Shown piece by piece: positions 16,744 to 24,938 of a stretch of DNA of 35,964 bases. The DNA is taken from assembly GCF_934371575.1 (NCBI RefSeq), contig NZ_CAKRNY010000038.1, positions 1-35,964 of the forward strand. The letters run 5' to 3'. The notes beneath the pieces were generated by a model that saw nothing but the letters and a program-made list of their open reading frames with translations, was not told the DNA's origin and searched no databases. The stretch comes from an uncultured Blautia sp. (lineage in GTDB: Bacteria; Bacillota; Clostridia; Lachnospirales; Lachnospiraceae). Position numbers and translations under genes: made by a program. Position 1 is the first letter of the stretch, and each line of letters begins with the position of its first letter.

Positions 16744-16835
16744 AGTGTAATTCCTCCAGTCGTTTTCGTCATAGTCCCATCCGCGCCCCTGGAAATTATA
16801 ACGTTTTCATAAAAAATTTTTTATAAATCCTTCGT

Positions 16836-16864
16836 ATTATAACACTATTTTGCTTGATTTTCCA
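16836..16864 (-). promoter_or_regulatory. Candidate promoter of the homocysteine methyltransferase gene
   Basis: On the minus strand, TGGAAA (16864-16859), 17-nt spacer, TATAAT (16841-16836). The -10 is perfect and the -35 fair. It implies a leader of about 85 nt. Confidence 0.5.
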
Positions 16865-16865
16865 G

Positions 16866-16894
16866 TTGTCAGCGTATAAAATATATATTATGTT
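16866..16894 (+). promoter_or_regulatory. Candidate promoter of the LCP gene
   Basis: TTGTCA (16866-16871), 17-nt spacer, TATGTT (16889-16894), 33 nt before the LCP start. It lies back to back with the divergent promoter at 16836-16864. Confidence 0.45.
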
Positions 16895-16927
16895 TTGAAA
16901 AAACAAAAGAATAAAAGGAGCTAACAG

Positions 16928-18508
16928 ATGAGTAGAAGGAGAAGAAGAAACGACTGGATACCAGGTGCAGTGATCACGATCATTGTCATTATGCTTTCTG
17001 TTGTTTTCATGGGACTTCTTGCCATGACCAAGATGATTCCTACGATTTATATGCTGATCATCGGTATTGTACTTGCGGTGATCACAGCGATTGTCTGGCT
17101 GTTGGTTTGGCATACCAGATATACAGGTCGATTTATAGGAGGAACCATACTCGCAGTAATTATGTCTGCGATTCTGGCGTTCGGTGGATTTTATATTAAT
17201 AAGACCAGAACTGCAATCAGTGACATTTCCGGTGTGAATACAGAGGTGACACAGATGGCGGTTTATGTTAAGAGTGATGACGCAGCAGATTCTGTTGAGG
17301 CGACGAAGGGATATAATTATGGTATTCTTTCCTCTCTTGACCGTGAGAATACAGATGGTGCAGTAGAGCATCTGAAGAGTGAATTCGGTACAGATGTACA
17401 GACCACTGAATTTGCAGGACTTACTGAGCTGGCAGATGGACTTCTTAAGGGTGAGGTTAATGCCATGCTTCTGAACAGTGCGTATCTTAGCGTTTATGAG
17501 GATATGGACGGTTATACGGATTTTGGAACCAAGGTAAAAGAGGTCGGCACAGTAGATGTTGAGACCGAGATTCAGGCAGCAGAGGAGGAGACTCCTGCAG
17601 AGCCGATCACCACAGCCAATGGCGGTAAGGTTTATACTATTTACCTCAGCGGTATTGATACCAGAGGCGAGATGACAGCCAAGAGCCGAAGCGATGTGAA
17701 TATTATCGCGACCATCAACACAGATACACGCGAGATTCTGCTGGTATCTACACCTCGTGATTATTACGTACCTCTTTCCATTTCCAATGGTGTGCCGGAT
17801 AAGCTGACACATGCAGGTATTTATGGTATTGATGTGTGTATGGATACTCTGGGAATGCTGTATGGCATTGATATTAATTACTATTTCCGAATTAACTTCG
17901 GGGGATTTGTGAAAGTAATTGATGCACTTGGCGGCATTACTGTTGATTCTGATTATGATTTCAGTTCTGGAAATATTACAGGATATCACTTTAATAAAGG
18001 TGAGAATTATGTAAATGGTGAGCAGGCTCTTGTATTTGCAAGAGAGCGTTATGCATTTCAGGAGGGAGACCGCCAGCGAGGCAAAAACCAGATGGCAGTT
18101 ATCCGGGGCGTTGTGAAGAAGGCTCTTTCTCCAGAAATCCTTACCAGCTATTCCTCTATTCTTTCCAGTCTGAACGGATGCTTTGGTACTAATATCACTT
18201 ACGAGGAAATTGCGCAGATCCTTCAGCAGCAGCTGACAAATGGCGGCGATTGGACAATTGTTTCCTACAGTGTGGATGGAACTGGCGCTACTGAGAAGCC
18301 ATATTCCATGAGCCAGAAGGCATACGTTATGGTTCCGGATTATAACACTGTTGATAAGGCTAAGAGCCTTATGGAAAAAGTTCGTAATGGTGAGGTTGTT
18401 ACTCAGGAGGATGCTGATGCACCGATTGGTGGAAGCACAAGCGCTGACAGTACCTCCACAGAAACTGTGACCGAGCCTGGTACAGTAGCAGCTGAGACAC
18501 AGCAGTAA
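16928..18508 (+). CDS. LytR-CpsA-Psr (LCP) family cell-wall glycopolymer ligase
   Basis: A 526-residue membrane protein of the family that moves undecaprenyl-linked glycopolymers (teichoic acid, capsule) onto peptidoglycan. After a basic start (SRRRRR) come three helices (about 11-33, 40-62, 68-90), an extracellular accessory domain (about 95-230) and the LCP catalytic domain (about 233-400). The latter shows SGIDTRGE, KSRSDVNIIA and LLVSTPRDYY (Asp244, Arg253, Asp256, Arg277/Asp278 region) and ALVFARERYAF with GDRQRGKNQ. A Ser/Thr-rich tail ends the protein. AAAAGGAG precedes the ATG, and a terminator follows. Its position 1.1 kb before the polysaccharide operon makes that polymer the likely cargo. 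Confidence 0.92.
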   Translation: MSRRRRRNDWIPGAVITIIVIMLSVVFMGLLAMTKMIPTIYMLIIGIVLAVITAIVWLLVWHTRYTGRFIGGTILAVIMSAILAFGGFYINKTRTAISDISGVNTEVTQMAVYVKSDDAADSVEATKGYNYGILSSLDRENTDGAVEHLKSEFGTDVQTTEFAGLTELADGLLKGEVNAMLLNSAYLSVYEDMDGYTDFGTKVKEVGTVDVETEIQAAEEETPAEPITTANGGKVYTIYLSGIDTRGEMTAKSRSDVNIIATINTDTREILLVSTPRDYYVPLSISNGVPDKLTHAGIYGIDVCMDTLGMLYGIDINYYFRINFGGFVKVIDALGGITVDSDYDFSSGNITGYHFNKGENYVNGEQALVFARERYAFQEGDRQRGKNQMAVIRGVVKKALSPEILTSYSSILSSLNGCFGTNITYEEIAQILQQQLTNGGDWTIVSYSVDGTGATEKPYSMSQKAYVMVPDYNTVDKAKSLMEKVRNGEVVTQEDADAPIGGSTSADSTSTETVTEPGTVAAETQQ

Positions 18509-18520
18509 AGATAAATATAG

Positions 18521-18561
18521 AAAGAAGCAAATCATTATATAACGTGGTTTGCTTCTTTTTT
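18521..18561 (+). terminator. Terminator of the LCP gene
   Basis: AAAGAAGCAAA (18521-18531) pairs with TTTGCTTCTTT on the right side, followed by a run of T to 18561. Confidence 0.85.
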
Positions 18562-18616
18562 GATAAATTTATAAACTTTTAAGATGATTTTTATATTATA
18601 TTGTGATAAAATAGGG

Positions 18617-18730
18617 CTATAGAAGAAGGAAAGACGGGTGAATCTTACCTTCCTGATCGCGGTATTTAATATAATGTGCTTTCCACCGCCCGTCCTTGCG
18701 TTTGCGGATGTTTTCATCTTTTCTGCACAT
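18617..18730 (-). pseudogene. Truncated site-specific integrase N-terminus
   Basis: A 37-codon minus-strand ORF starting at an ATG (18730-18728) with a perfect AAGGAGG site 6 nt upstream. It reads MCRKDENIRKRKDGRWKAHY and so on, the typical arm-DNA-binding start (K-R-x-DGRW) of tyrosine integrases of conjugative transposons and phages. After GKIHPS it runs into LLL and a stop, with no catalytic domain following. The 5' end, including its ribosome site, survives and the rest was lost by deletion or rearrangement. It is too short for a functional enzyme. Confidence 0.55.
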
Positions 18731-18886
18731 AGCTGCCTCCTTGTTTCTGCTGGTATGTACCAGTTATTTGACCACGCAAATATTGTATATCGAAATACAT
18801 CATTTGAAAAACTCACTGTGAAAGGTCAAATTTTAGCCTGATTCTGGTATATTTCGACAAAAAGGGACTATGATCATCATAATTGG

Positions 18887-18915
18887 TTGACTTTCCCTGA
18901 TGTACGCGTTAAAAT
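18887..18915 (+). promoter_or_regulatory. Strong candidate promoter in the remnant region
   Basis: TTGACT (18887-18892), 17-nt spacer, TAAAAT (18910-18915). It points toward the TnpB-like remnant and the polysaccharide operon. If used for the operon it would give a leader of about 720 nt. Confidence 0.5.
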
Positions 18916-19015
18916 GTAAAACGACAATGAGAAAGACTGCATAAATAATGCTTGTATAATCGTCTCATTATTGAAATAATACGATAAAAAGAAATGAAAA
19001 TCACAGACGAATCTT

Positions 19016-19414
19016 ATGAAAACAGGATACAGCATCCGAACCTGGCGCATGCGCCTATTTTGTCCGGAGCCATTATGGCTTGACAGAACAGAAGAATATT
19101 TTAAGAACGTAGTGGAATTTTACTATGACCTTCTGAAGAGCCGCGAAGAACTGTGGAACAACAGCTTCTTCGACATCCAGCGCAGCCTGGAGCTCCTGAC
19201 TGTGGCAGGCCGGGACGGCAGACAGCCCACCAACCCATTACCTATGGGTAAGGTACCTGTCTACTCCTGAAGCTTTGGAATGGTGAGAAATGGGTGTGGA
19301 CCGATTGTCAGCTGAAAGGACGCTCCTTTCCGAATGATGGGCTTCCTGAATGACGCCAGAAATCTTGGCAGGAAATGTCAGGAGAGCTTTCGCTCAGGAA
19401 ATAAAAATAAGTAA
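19016..19414 (+). pseudogene. TnpB-like (IS200/IS605 OrfB) transposase remnant, two internal deletions
   Basis: Three pieces of one gene follow each other in different frames. Piece A (19016-19267) is an N-terminus containing LFCPEPLWLDRTEEYF, VEFYYDLL and GRDGRQPTNPLP, ending KVPVY before a stop. Piece B (about 19270-19350) gives KLWNGEKWVWTDCQLKGRSF, a middle segment. Piece C (19340-19414) gives GFLNDARNLGRKCQESF and a natural stop; its DARN corresponds to the last RuvC catalytic motif near the end of TnpB proteins. The bulk of the nuclease domain and zinc finger are missing. The order and orientation match a TnpB gene, so this is a decayed copy by two deletions. Family recognition is from motif memory, not a search. 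Confidence 0.6.
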
Positions 19415-19645
19415 GAGACATTACGAATGTCCTTATCTATAAAACCGGGTAACCGGGCAAAGAGGCTGCGCCAGTGACGCAGGCTTTTCGGCAGACCACC
19501 GCCGGTGTGGGTTCCGAATTTTTCCAGGAAATGCAGGGAGTCGCCGAAGCACCAGAAGAGAGCTTTGGGTAAGTGGTAAAAGTTATGAAAAAAGAAATGG
19601 GAGGGAAAGGACAGAGTGAAGGAAAAATCTGTCCATATGTAAGAA
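19415..19645 (+). other. Structured non-coding stretch: possible TnpB element right end/omegaRNA relic and operon leader
   Basis: No gene is supported here. It contains GACATT-acg-AATGTC near 19417, a GC-rich stretch with ACCGGGTAACCGGG (from about 19443), CTGCG/CGCAG stem pairs (about 19468-19484), and CGGCAGACCACCGCCGG. It follows the natural 3' end of the TnpB remnant, where IS605-type elements keep their right end and guide-RNA scaffold. It also abuts the first polysaccharide gene. A weak promoter, GAGACA-17-TATAAA (19415-19443), could make it that operon's leader. These readings are inferences. Confidence 0.35.
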
Positions 19646-21709
19646 ATGACAACACAGAAAAACAGGGAACGCAGAAAGAAAAAACTGGAGCATTGGCAAG
19701 TGATCTCTCTTTATCTGATCATTTATGACGTGATCGCTGTGAATGTCGCATATTTTCTTGGACTGTGGTTCCGCTTTGATTGTACATATTCAGCTATTCC
19801 TGGAGAATATTTGTCTGCCTATCTGAAATTTGCACCTTGGTACACAGTATTCTCTATTTTAGTATTCTGGGCACTGCGCCTTTATAACAGTATGTGGCGT
19901 TTCGCAAGCTACAGTGAGCTGCTGCGGACAGGCCTTTCCACATTAATTACATTCCTGTTTCAGATAATTGGAATCACCTTTGCTTTTCGCAGAATGCCTA
20001 TGTCCTATTATCTCTTTGGAACAATCATTCAATTTTGCCTGATTACAGGAATTCGTTTTTCATACAGATTTATCCTTCTGGAAAGAACACGTATACAGAA
20101 AGAAGAAGGTCCGCTTCACCATATCATGCTGATCGGTGCCGGTCAGGCAGGACAGATTATTCTCCGTGACATTGAGCGGGCAAAAGAGCCGAAAGGAAAG
20201 GTTTGCTGTATTATTGACGATAATCCGAACAAATGGGGACGCTATATGGAGAGTGTGCCCATTGTAGGCGGTCGTGATGACATTCTTGCAAGTGTAAAGA
20301 AATATAAAATCGACCAGATTCTTCTTGCCATTCCAAGTGCAAGTGCAGCTGAGCGGAGAGATATCCTGAATATCTGCAAAGAAACCAAATGCGAAATGAA
20401 GATTCTTCCAGGTGTGTATCAGTTTGTCACCGGAGAAGTGTCTCTCAGCAAAATGAAAGATGTGGCGGTGGAAGACCTTCTTGGAAGAGATCCTATTAAG
20501 GTAAATATGGATGAAATTTTCCGCTACATCAGTGGGAAAACTATTCTGGTAACTGGTGGTGGCGGATCCATTGGAAGTGAGCTTTGCCGTCAGATTGCAG
20601 CCCATGCGCCTAAGCGACTGGTAATCTTCGATGTATATGAGAACAATGCCTACGACATTGAACAGGAGCTTCGCTCCAAATACCCACATCTGGATCTGGT
20701 GGTACTGATCGGTTCTGTGCGCGATACCAGAAAAATCAACGATGTATTTGAAACATACAAACCAGACATTGTTTACCATGCAGCTGCCCATAAGCATGTA
20801 CCGCTTATGGAGACAAGCCCATGTGAGGCAATCAAGAACAATGTAATGGGAACCTATAAAACAGCTCATGCAGCTCTGAAAAATGGCTGTCAGCGTTTCG
20901 TTCTGATCAGTACAGACAAAGCTGTTAATCCAACCAACATTATGGGAGCCAGCAAACGTCTCTGCGAGATGGTCATCCAGACAATGGATAAGATCAGCAG
21001 AACAGGAAGAGAAGATCTGCTCCCATTACTTGGAAGCCACTATGAGGACTGCGAGGAAGCACTTGCCCAGGTGGCAGCAACTTCAGAGAATGGTTTTGCA
21101 AACAATGAGAAAAAAGGCAGAACAGAATTCGTGGCAGTTCGTTTCGGAAATGTACTGGGAAGCAACGGATCTGTTATTCCTTTATTTAAGAAACAGATTG
21201 CGAAGGGTGGTCCGGTGACCGTTACCCATCCGGATATTATCCGTTACTTTATGACCATTCCGGAGGCAGTAAGTCTGGTGCTTCAGGCTGGCAACTATGC
21301 CAAAGGCGGAGAAATTTTCGTCCTGGATATGGGGGCTCCAGTGAAGATCGATACACTGGCAAGAAACTTGATCAAGATGTCAGGGCTGACACCAGATGTG
21401 GATATTAAAGTGGAGTATACAGGACTTAGACCCGGCGAGAAGCTTTATGAAGAAAAGCTGATGGCTGAGGAAGGTCTGACGAAGACAGACAATGATCTGA
21501 TCCACATTGGTAAACCAATTCCATTTGACACAGATGTGTTCTTACATCAGCTTGAGAATCTGGCTGTGGTGGCTTATGGAAATGATCCGGACGTAAGAAG
21601 TTATGTGGAAGAGATTGTACCGACTTATCATGCGGCGAAAGATGATCTGAAGCTGCATGGGGAGACATATAAGAAATTATTCAATAAAGCAACAGGAAAT
21701 AATCATTAA
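19646..21709 (+). CDS. Membrane NDP-sugar 4,6-dehydratase (CapD/PglF/EpsC family)
   Basis: A 687-residue membrane enzyme that makes UDP-4-keto-6-deoxy-sugars from UDP-GlcNAc, the first step of several capsule and glycan pathways. There are four N-terminal helices (about 17-145), a CoA-binding-like Rossmann domain (MLIGAGQAGQ about 161-170), then the SDR domain with TGGGGSIGSE (303-312), HAAAHKHVPLME (378-389) and STDKAVNPTN plus MGASKR (422-438). An insertion of about 45 residues (about 450-493) lies between the catalytic motif and AVRFGNVLGS. The likely product is used by the aminotransferase next door. First gene of the polysaccharide operon. Confidence 0.93.
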   Translation: MTTQKNRERRKKKLEHWQVISLYLIIYDVIAVNVAYFLGLWFRFDCTYSAIPGEYLSAYLKFAPWYTVFSILVFWALRLYNSMWRFASYSELLRTGLSTLITFLFQIIGITFAFRRMPMSYYLFGTIIQFCLITGIRFSYRFILLERTRIQKEEGPLHHIMLIGAGQAGQIILRDIERAKEPKGKVCCIIDDNPNKWGRYMESVPIVGGRDDILASVKKYKIDQILLAIPSASAAERRDILNICKETKCEMKILPGVYQFVTGEVSLSKMKDVAVEDLLGRDPIKVNMDEIFRYISGKTILVTGGGGSIGSELCRQIAAHAPKRLVIFDVYENNAYDIEQELRSKYPHLDLVVLIGSVRDTRKINDVFETYKPDIVYHAAAHKHVPLMETSPCEAIKNNVMGTYKTAHAALKNGCQRFVLISTDKAVNPTNIMGASKRLCEMVIQTMDKISRTGREDLLPLLGSHYEDCEEALAQVAATSENGFANNEKKGRTEFVAVRFGNVLGSNGSVIPLFKKQIAKGGPVTVTHPDIIRYFMTIPEAVSLVLQAGNYAKGGEIFVLDMGAPVKIDTLARNLIKMSGLTPDVDIKVEYTGLRPGEKLYEEKLMAEEGLTKTDNDLIHIGKPIPFDTDVFLHQLENLAVVAYGNDPDVRSYVEEIVPTYHAAKDDLKLHGETYKKLFNKATGNNH

Positions 21710-21754
21710 TTCATTTGAGCATATATTATTAAATTTAAAGAGAGGCAGAGAACA

Positions 21755-22963
21755 ATGAGAATACCATTTTCACCACCAGATATTACAGATGCAGAGGTTG
21801 AACAGGTCGCAGAAGCACTTCGTTCCGGTTGGATTACTACTGGACCGAAAACAAAAGAATTAGAGCGTGAAGTTGCTGATTTTTGTGGCGTTAACAGAGC
21901 AGTATGTTTGAATTCACAGACTGCCTGTGCAGAAATGACACTGAGAGTTTTAGGAGTAGGAGAAGGTGATGAAGTAATTACCTGCGCTTATACCTATACA
22001 GCAAGTGCATCTGTAGTATGCCATGTAGGTGCAAAACTTGTATTAATTGATACACAAAGAGATTCTCTTGAAATGGACTATGAGAAACTTGCAGATGCAA
22101 TTACAGAAAAAACTAAGGTAATTATTCCTATTGATCTTGGTGGTGTACCATGCGATTATGACAGAATTTTTTCTATAGTTGAAAGTAAGAAACATCTGTT
22201 TCATCCGTCAAACGATATTCAAAAAGCAATAGGAAGAATTATTGTAATGACTGATGCAGCTCATGCGTTTGGAGCAGAGTGGCATGGCAAAAAGGTTGGA
22301 AGTATTGCTGATTTTAGTAACTTTAGTTTTCATGCAGTGAAAAATTTTACAACTGCAGAAGGCGGAGCTGCTACGTGGAAAGATATTGAGGGAATTGATA
22401 ATGAAGAATTATATCATAAATATCAATTGCTTTCCCTTCATGGACAGTCAAAAGATGCTCTTGCTAAGACTCAGCTTGGTGCATGGGAATATGATATTGT
22501 CGGTCCATGGTATAAATGCAATATGACAGATGTTGTTGCAGGGATTGGTCTAGCACAGATGAAGCGTTATAAAGGCTTACTTGCCAGAAGAAAAGAAATT
22601 ATTGGAAGATATGATGATGCATTTAAGCCATTAGGAATTGAAGTCCTGAATCACTATGCAGATGAACATCAGTCATCAGGTCATCTTTATATTACAAGAA
22701 TTCCAGGGATTACTCTGGAACAGAGACATGAGATTATTGTAAAAATGGCGGAAAAAGGAATTGCATGTAATGTACATTATAAGCCATTGCCAATGATGAC
22801 TGCATACAAGAATCTTGGGTTTGATATTAAAGATTATCCAAACGCTTATAAGAGATTTGAAAATGAAATTACACTGCCGCTTCACACTAAATTGACCGAC
22901 GAAGAAGTGGAATATGTAATTGAAAATTATTGTGAGATTGTAAAGAACTATATCGGAAAATAA
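21755..22963 (+). CDS. DegT/DnrJ/EryC1/StrS-type sugar aminotransferase
   Basis: A 402-residue PLP enzyme that aminates the 4-keto sugar made by the preceding dehydratase, giving a UDP-4-amino-4,6-dideoxy sugar (compare PglE). Visible are SGWITTGPKTKELE at the start, VMTDAAHAFGAEW with Asp167, and the PLP-binding Lys196 in FHAVKNFTTAEGGA. GAGAGG precedes the ATG. It sits 45 nt after the dehydratase and 16 nt before the sugar transferase. The exact stereochemistry of the product cannot be read from sequence. Confidence 0.93.
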   Translation: MRIPFSPPDITDAEVEQVAEALRSGWITTGPKTKELEREVADFCGVNRAVCLNSQTACAEMTLRVLGVGEGDEVITCAYTYTASASVVCHVGAKLVLIDTQRDSLEMDYEKLADAITEKTKVIIPIDLGGVPCDYDRIFSIVESKKHLFHPSNDIQKAIGRIIVMTDAAHAFGAEWHGKKVGSIADFSNFSFHAVKNFTTAEGGAATWKDIEGIDNEELYHKYQLLSLHGQSKDALAKTQLGAWEYDIVGPWYKCNMTDVVAGIGLAQMKRYKGLLARRKEIIGRYDDAFKPLGIEVLNHYADEHQSSGHLYITRIPGITLEQRHEIIVKMAEKGIACNVHYKPLPMMTAYKNLGFDIKDYPNAYKRFENEITLPLHTKLTDEEVEYVIENYCEIVKNYIGK

Positions 22964-22979
22964 TTAGGAGAAACAGCTA

Positions 22980-23675
22980 ATGATTTTGAAAAAATGGGAT
23001 GACCTTCCTGAATTTATGAAATGTGATGAAGTAAAAGTTTATTATGATATTTTATCACGAAAGAAAGGAAGTCTGGTTCTGAAACGGATTTTTGATATTG
23101 TAGTGGGGGTTATCCTGTTGATTCTCCTAGCTATACCTATGCTGGTTATCGCAGTGATGATAAAAATGGATTCAAAAGGACCTGTTTTTTATCGTCAGGA
23201 GCGTGTGACCAGATACGGCAAAAAGTTTAGAATACATAAATTCCGTACTATGGTTAATAATGCCGATCAAATTGGATCTGCTGTGACTGTTGGTGGTGAT
23301 TCTCGAATTACTAAGGTGGGAGCAAAAATTCGAGATTATCGGTTAGATGAGTTACCACAGGTCCTTGATGTGCTAAGTGGAGATATGAGTTTTGTAGGCA
23401 CAAGACCTGAGGCAACGAAGTATGTAGAAAAATATAGTAATGAAATGTTGGCTACACTTTTATTGCCGGCAGGGATAACCAGTGAGGCTAGTATTCGTTA
23501 TAAGGATGAAGCAAAGCTATTGGATGCGGCGGATGATGTGGATAGAGTATATGTTGAAAGAGTGCTTCCTGGAAAAATGAAATATAATTTACAGAGCATT
23601 AAGAATTTTTATTTTGGAACAGATATTATAACTATGTTTAGAACTGTGTTTGCAGTATTAGGAAAAGAGTATTAA
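22980..23675 (+). CDS. Undecaprenyl-phosphate sugar phosphotransferase (PglC/WcaJ family)
   Basis: A 231-residue initiating enzyme that moves sugar-1-phosphate from a UDP-sugar to undecaprenyl phosphate. It has a polar start, one membrane segment (about 37-60) and the monotopic phosphoglycosyl transferase core: GPVFYRQERV, KFRTM, the catalytic Asp123-Glu124 in RLDELPQV, and SFVGTRPEA. The short form with a single membrane helix places it with PglC-like enzymes. Its substrate is most likely the aminodeoxy sugar made by the two genes before it. LGEE-type variants cannot be excluded. Confidence 0.92.
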   Translation: MILKKWDDLPEFMKCDEVKVYYDILSRKKGSLVLKRIFDIVVGVILLILLAIPMLVIAVMIKMDSKGPVFYRQERVTRYGKKFRIHKFRTMVNNADQIGSAVTVGGDSRITKVGAKIRDYRLDELPQVLDVLSGDMSFVGTRPEATKYVEKYSNEMLATLLLPAGITSEASIRYKDEAKLLDAADDVDRVYVERVLPGKMKYNLQSIKNFYFGTDIITMFRTVFAVLGKEY

Positions 23676-23689
23676 TGAGGAGACCGTTC

Positions 23690-24667
23690 ATGAAAAATAT
23701 TGAGGTATCAATCATTATTCCTTTATATAATGAAGAAAAATATATAGATGGTTGTATAGAGTCTTTGACAAATCAATCGTATCCGCGTGAAAAGATGGAA
23801 TGGATATTGGTTGATGGTAATTCTACAGATAAAACTAAAACTATAATTGAAAATTATATGGTACAAAAACAGTATCCGATTATTCTCCTAGATAATAAAG
23901 AAAGAAAAACACCGTATGCTTTGAATATGGGAATTAAAATTGCAAAGGGAAAATATATAATTCGTCTTGATGCACATGCGAGTTTTAGTTCTAATTATAT
24001 AGAAAAATGCGTTTATTATTTGGAAAAAATGGATGTTGAAAATGTTGGAGGAATTGCGGAAACCACAGCTAATACTTTTTGTGGTAGAGCTATTTCGCAT
24101 ATGCTATCAACAAAGTTTGGAGTCGGAGGATCTGATTTTAGAGTTGGTGAGGGAAATAAGTATGTTGATACTGTCCCTTTTGGCGCGTTTAAACGTGAAG
24201 TTTTTGATACTGTAGGACTATTTAATACAAAACTATTACGTAGTGAGGACAACGATATGAATGCCAGGATACGCGAAAACGGGGGAAAGATATGGCTGGC
24301 AGAAGATATTAGATTTAAATATTATTGTAGAGATACAATAAGTGGAATTTTGAAAATGGGATTACAAAATGGAAATGCTCTTTTTTATACTTTAAAAGAA
24401 AATAGAAAGGCTATGAGCGTGAGACATTTTATTCCATTTCTTTTTGTAGTATCTTTGCTACTATTACCAATAAGTTCTATTTTATGTCCACCTATAAAAT
24501 ATGTGTTTGGAATAGAATTATTATTGTATTTAGTATTGGATTTTTATTATTCTTTTTTTTCTGGAAAGGCACAATATGGAATGATTAATGTTTGGTTATA
24601 CCCTGCATTTCATATTAGTTACGGAATGGGATCGCTTTTGGGATTTTTTGGTGCGAGGTTTTATTAG
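23690..24667 (+). CDS. Family 2 glycosyltransferase with C-terminal membrane anchor (ExoA-like)
   Basis: A 325-residue GT-A glycosyltransferase. It starts EVSIIIPLYNEEKYI, has Asp42 in VDGNSTD, a metal-binding Asp94 in RLDAHA, a GGIAET loop, and an acidic RSEDNDMNARI acceptor motif. C-terminal helices (about 245-325) anchor it in the membrane. RLDAHA and the tail resemble ExoA, which extends lipid-linked oligosaccharides. GAGGAG 7 nt before the ATG at 23690 sets the start; an ATG 15 nt earlier overlaps the preceding stop. From here to 32.7 kb the genes are much more AT-rich. Confidence 0.88.
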   Translation: MKNIEVSIIIPLYNEEKYIDGCIESLTNQSYPREKMEWILVDGNSTDKTKTIIENYMVQKQYPIILLDNKERKTPYALNMGIKIAKGKYIIRLDAHASFSSNYIEKCVYYLEKMDVENVGGIAETTANTFCGRAISHMLSTKFGVGGSDFRVGEGNKYVDTVPFGAFKREVFDTVGLFNTKLLRSEDNDMNARIRENGGKIWLAEDIRFKYYCRDTISGILKMGLQNGNALFYTLKENRKAMSVRHFIPFLFVVSLLLLPISSILCPPIKYVFGIELLLYLVLDFYYSFFSGKAQYGMINVWLYPAFHISYGMGSLLGFFGARFY

Positions 24668-24938
24668 CATTTATAAATGAAAAAAGCTAATAAAATTCTG
24701 CGTACTATTTATAATATGAAATACGAATGGGAGTATTAGTTGAAGAATAAGGTTTGTAAATACCATATAATTTTAGCATGCAATTGAATATTATTAATAA
24801 TGCATATATAAGGCGATTTTTGATAATAATTTATATATTTGGTATATAAAAATATAATGGATATTAATGAAATAAAACTGTCATTTGTGATTATTATAGT
24901 TAGTAGAAAATTTAAAGTACTGAGAGGTCTAAGGGCTG
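24668..24938. other. AT-rich intergenic gap inside the polysaccharide operon
   Basis: This is a 271-nt gap, the longest in the cluster, with no supported gene. A 20-codon ORF (24677-24739, MKKANKILRTIYNMKYEWEY) has no ribosome site and may be a fragment of a lost gene. Promoter-like sequence lies at 24820-24858. The gap suggests that a gene was deleted here or that a cassette boundary runs through it. Confidence 0.4.
24820..24848 (+). promoter_or_regulatory. Candidate internal promoter before licD-like gene
   Basis: TTGATA (24820-24825), 17-nt spacer, TATATA (24843-24848). An overlapping alternative is TTTATA (24830-24835) with TATAAT (24853-24858). Such matches arise easily in AT-rich DNA, so support is weak. 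Confidence 0.3.

Noticed and set aside
16796..18535. A 579-codon minus-strand open frame opposite the LCP gene
   Set aside because: It is the antisense shadow of a clear LCP gene, is rich in Cys/Ile/His/Asn without domain motifs, and has no ribosome site.
18638..18841. A 67-codon plus-strand frame in the remnant region
   Set aside because: It overlaps the integrase stub on the other strand, which has a better ribosome site and recognisable motif. The hydrophobic look comes from base composition.
19443..19530. Resemblance to a c-di-GMP-I riboswitch (GGGCAAA then GACGCA)
   Set aside because: The short matches are in order, but the GNRA-capped stem, the tetraloop receptor and the 3' GGGTTACC-type closing strand are not convincing. 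Position after a TnpB remnant gives a better explanation. A covariance search would settle it.
24677..24739. A 20-codon ORF (MKKANKILRT...)
   Set aside because: No ribosome site and no recognised match; kept only as a note on the intergenic gap.
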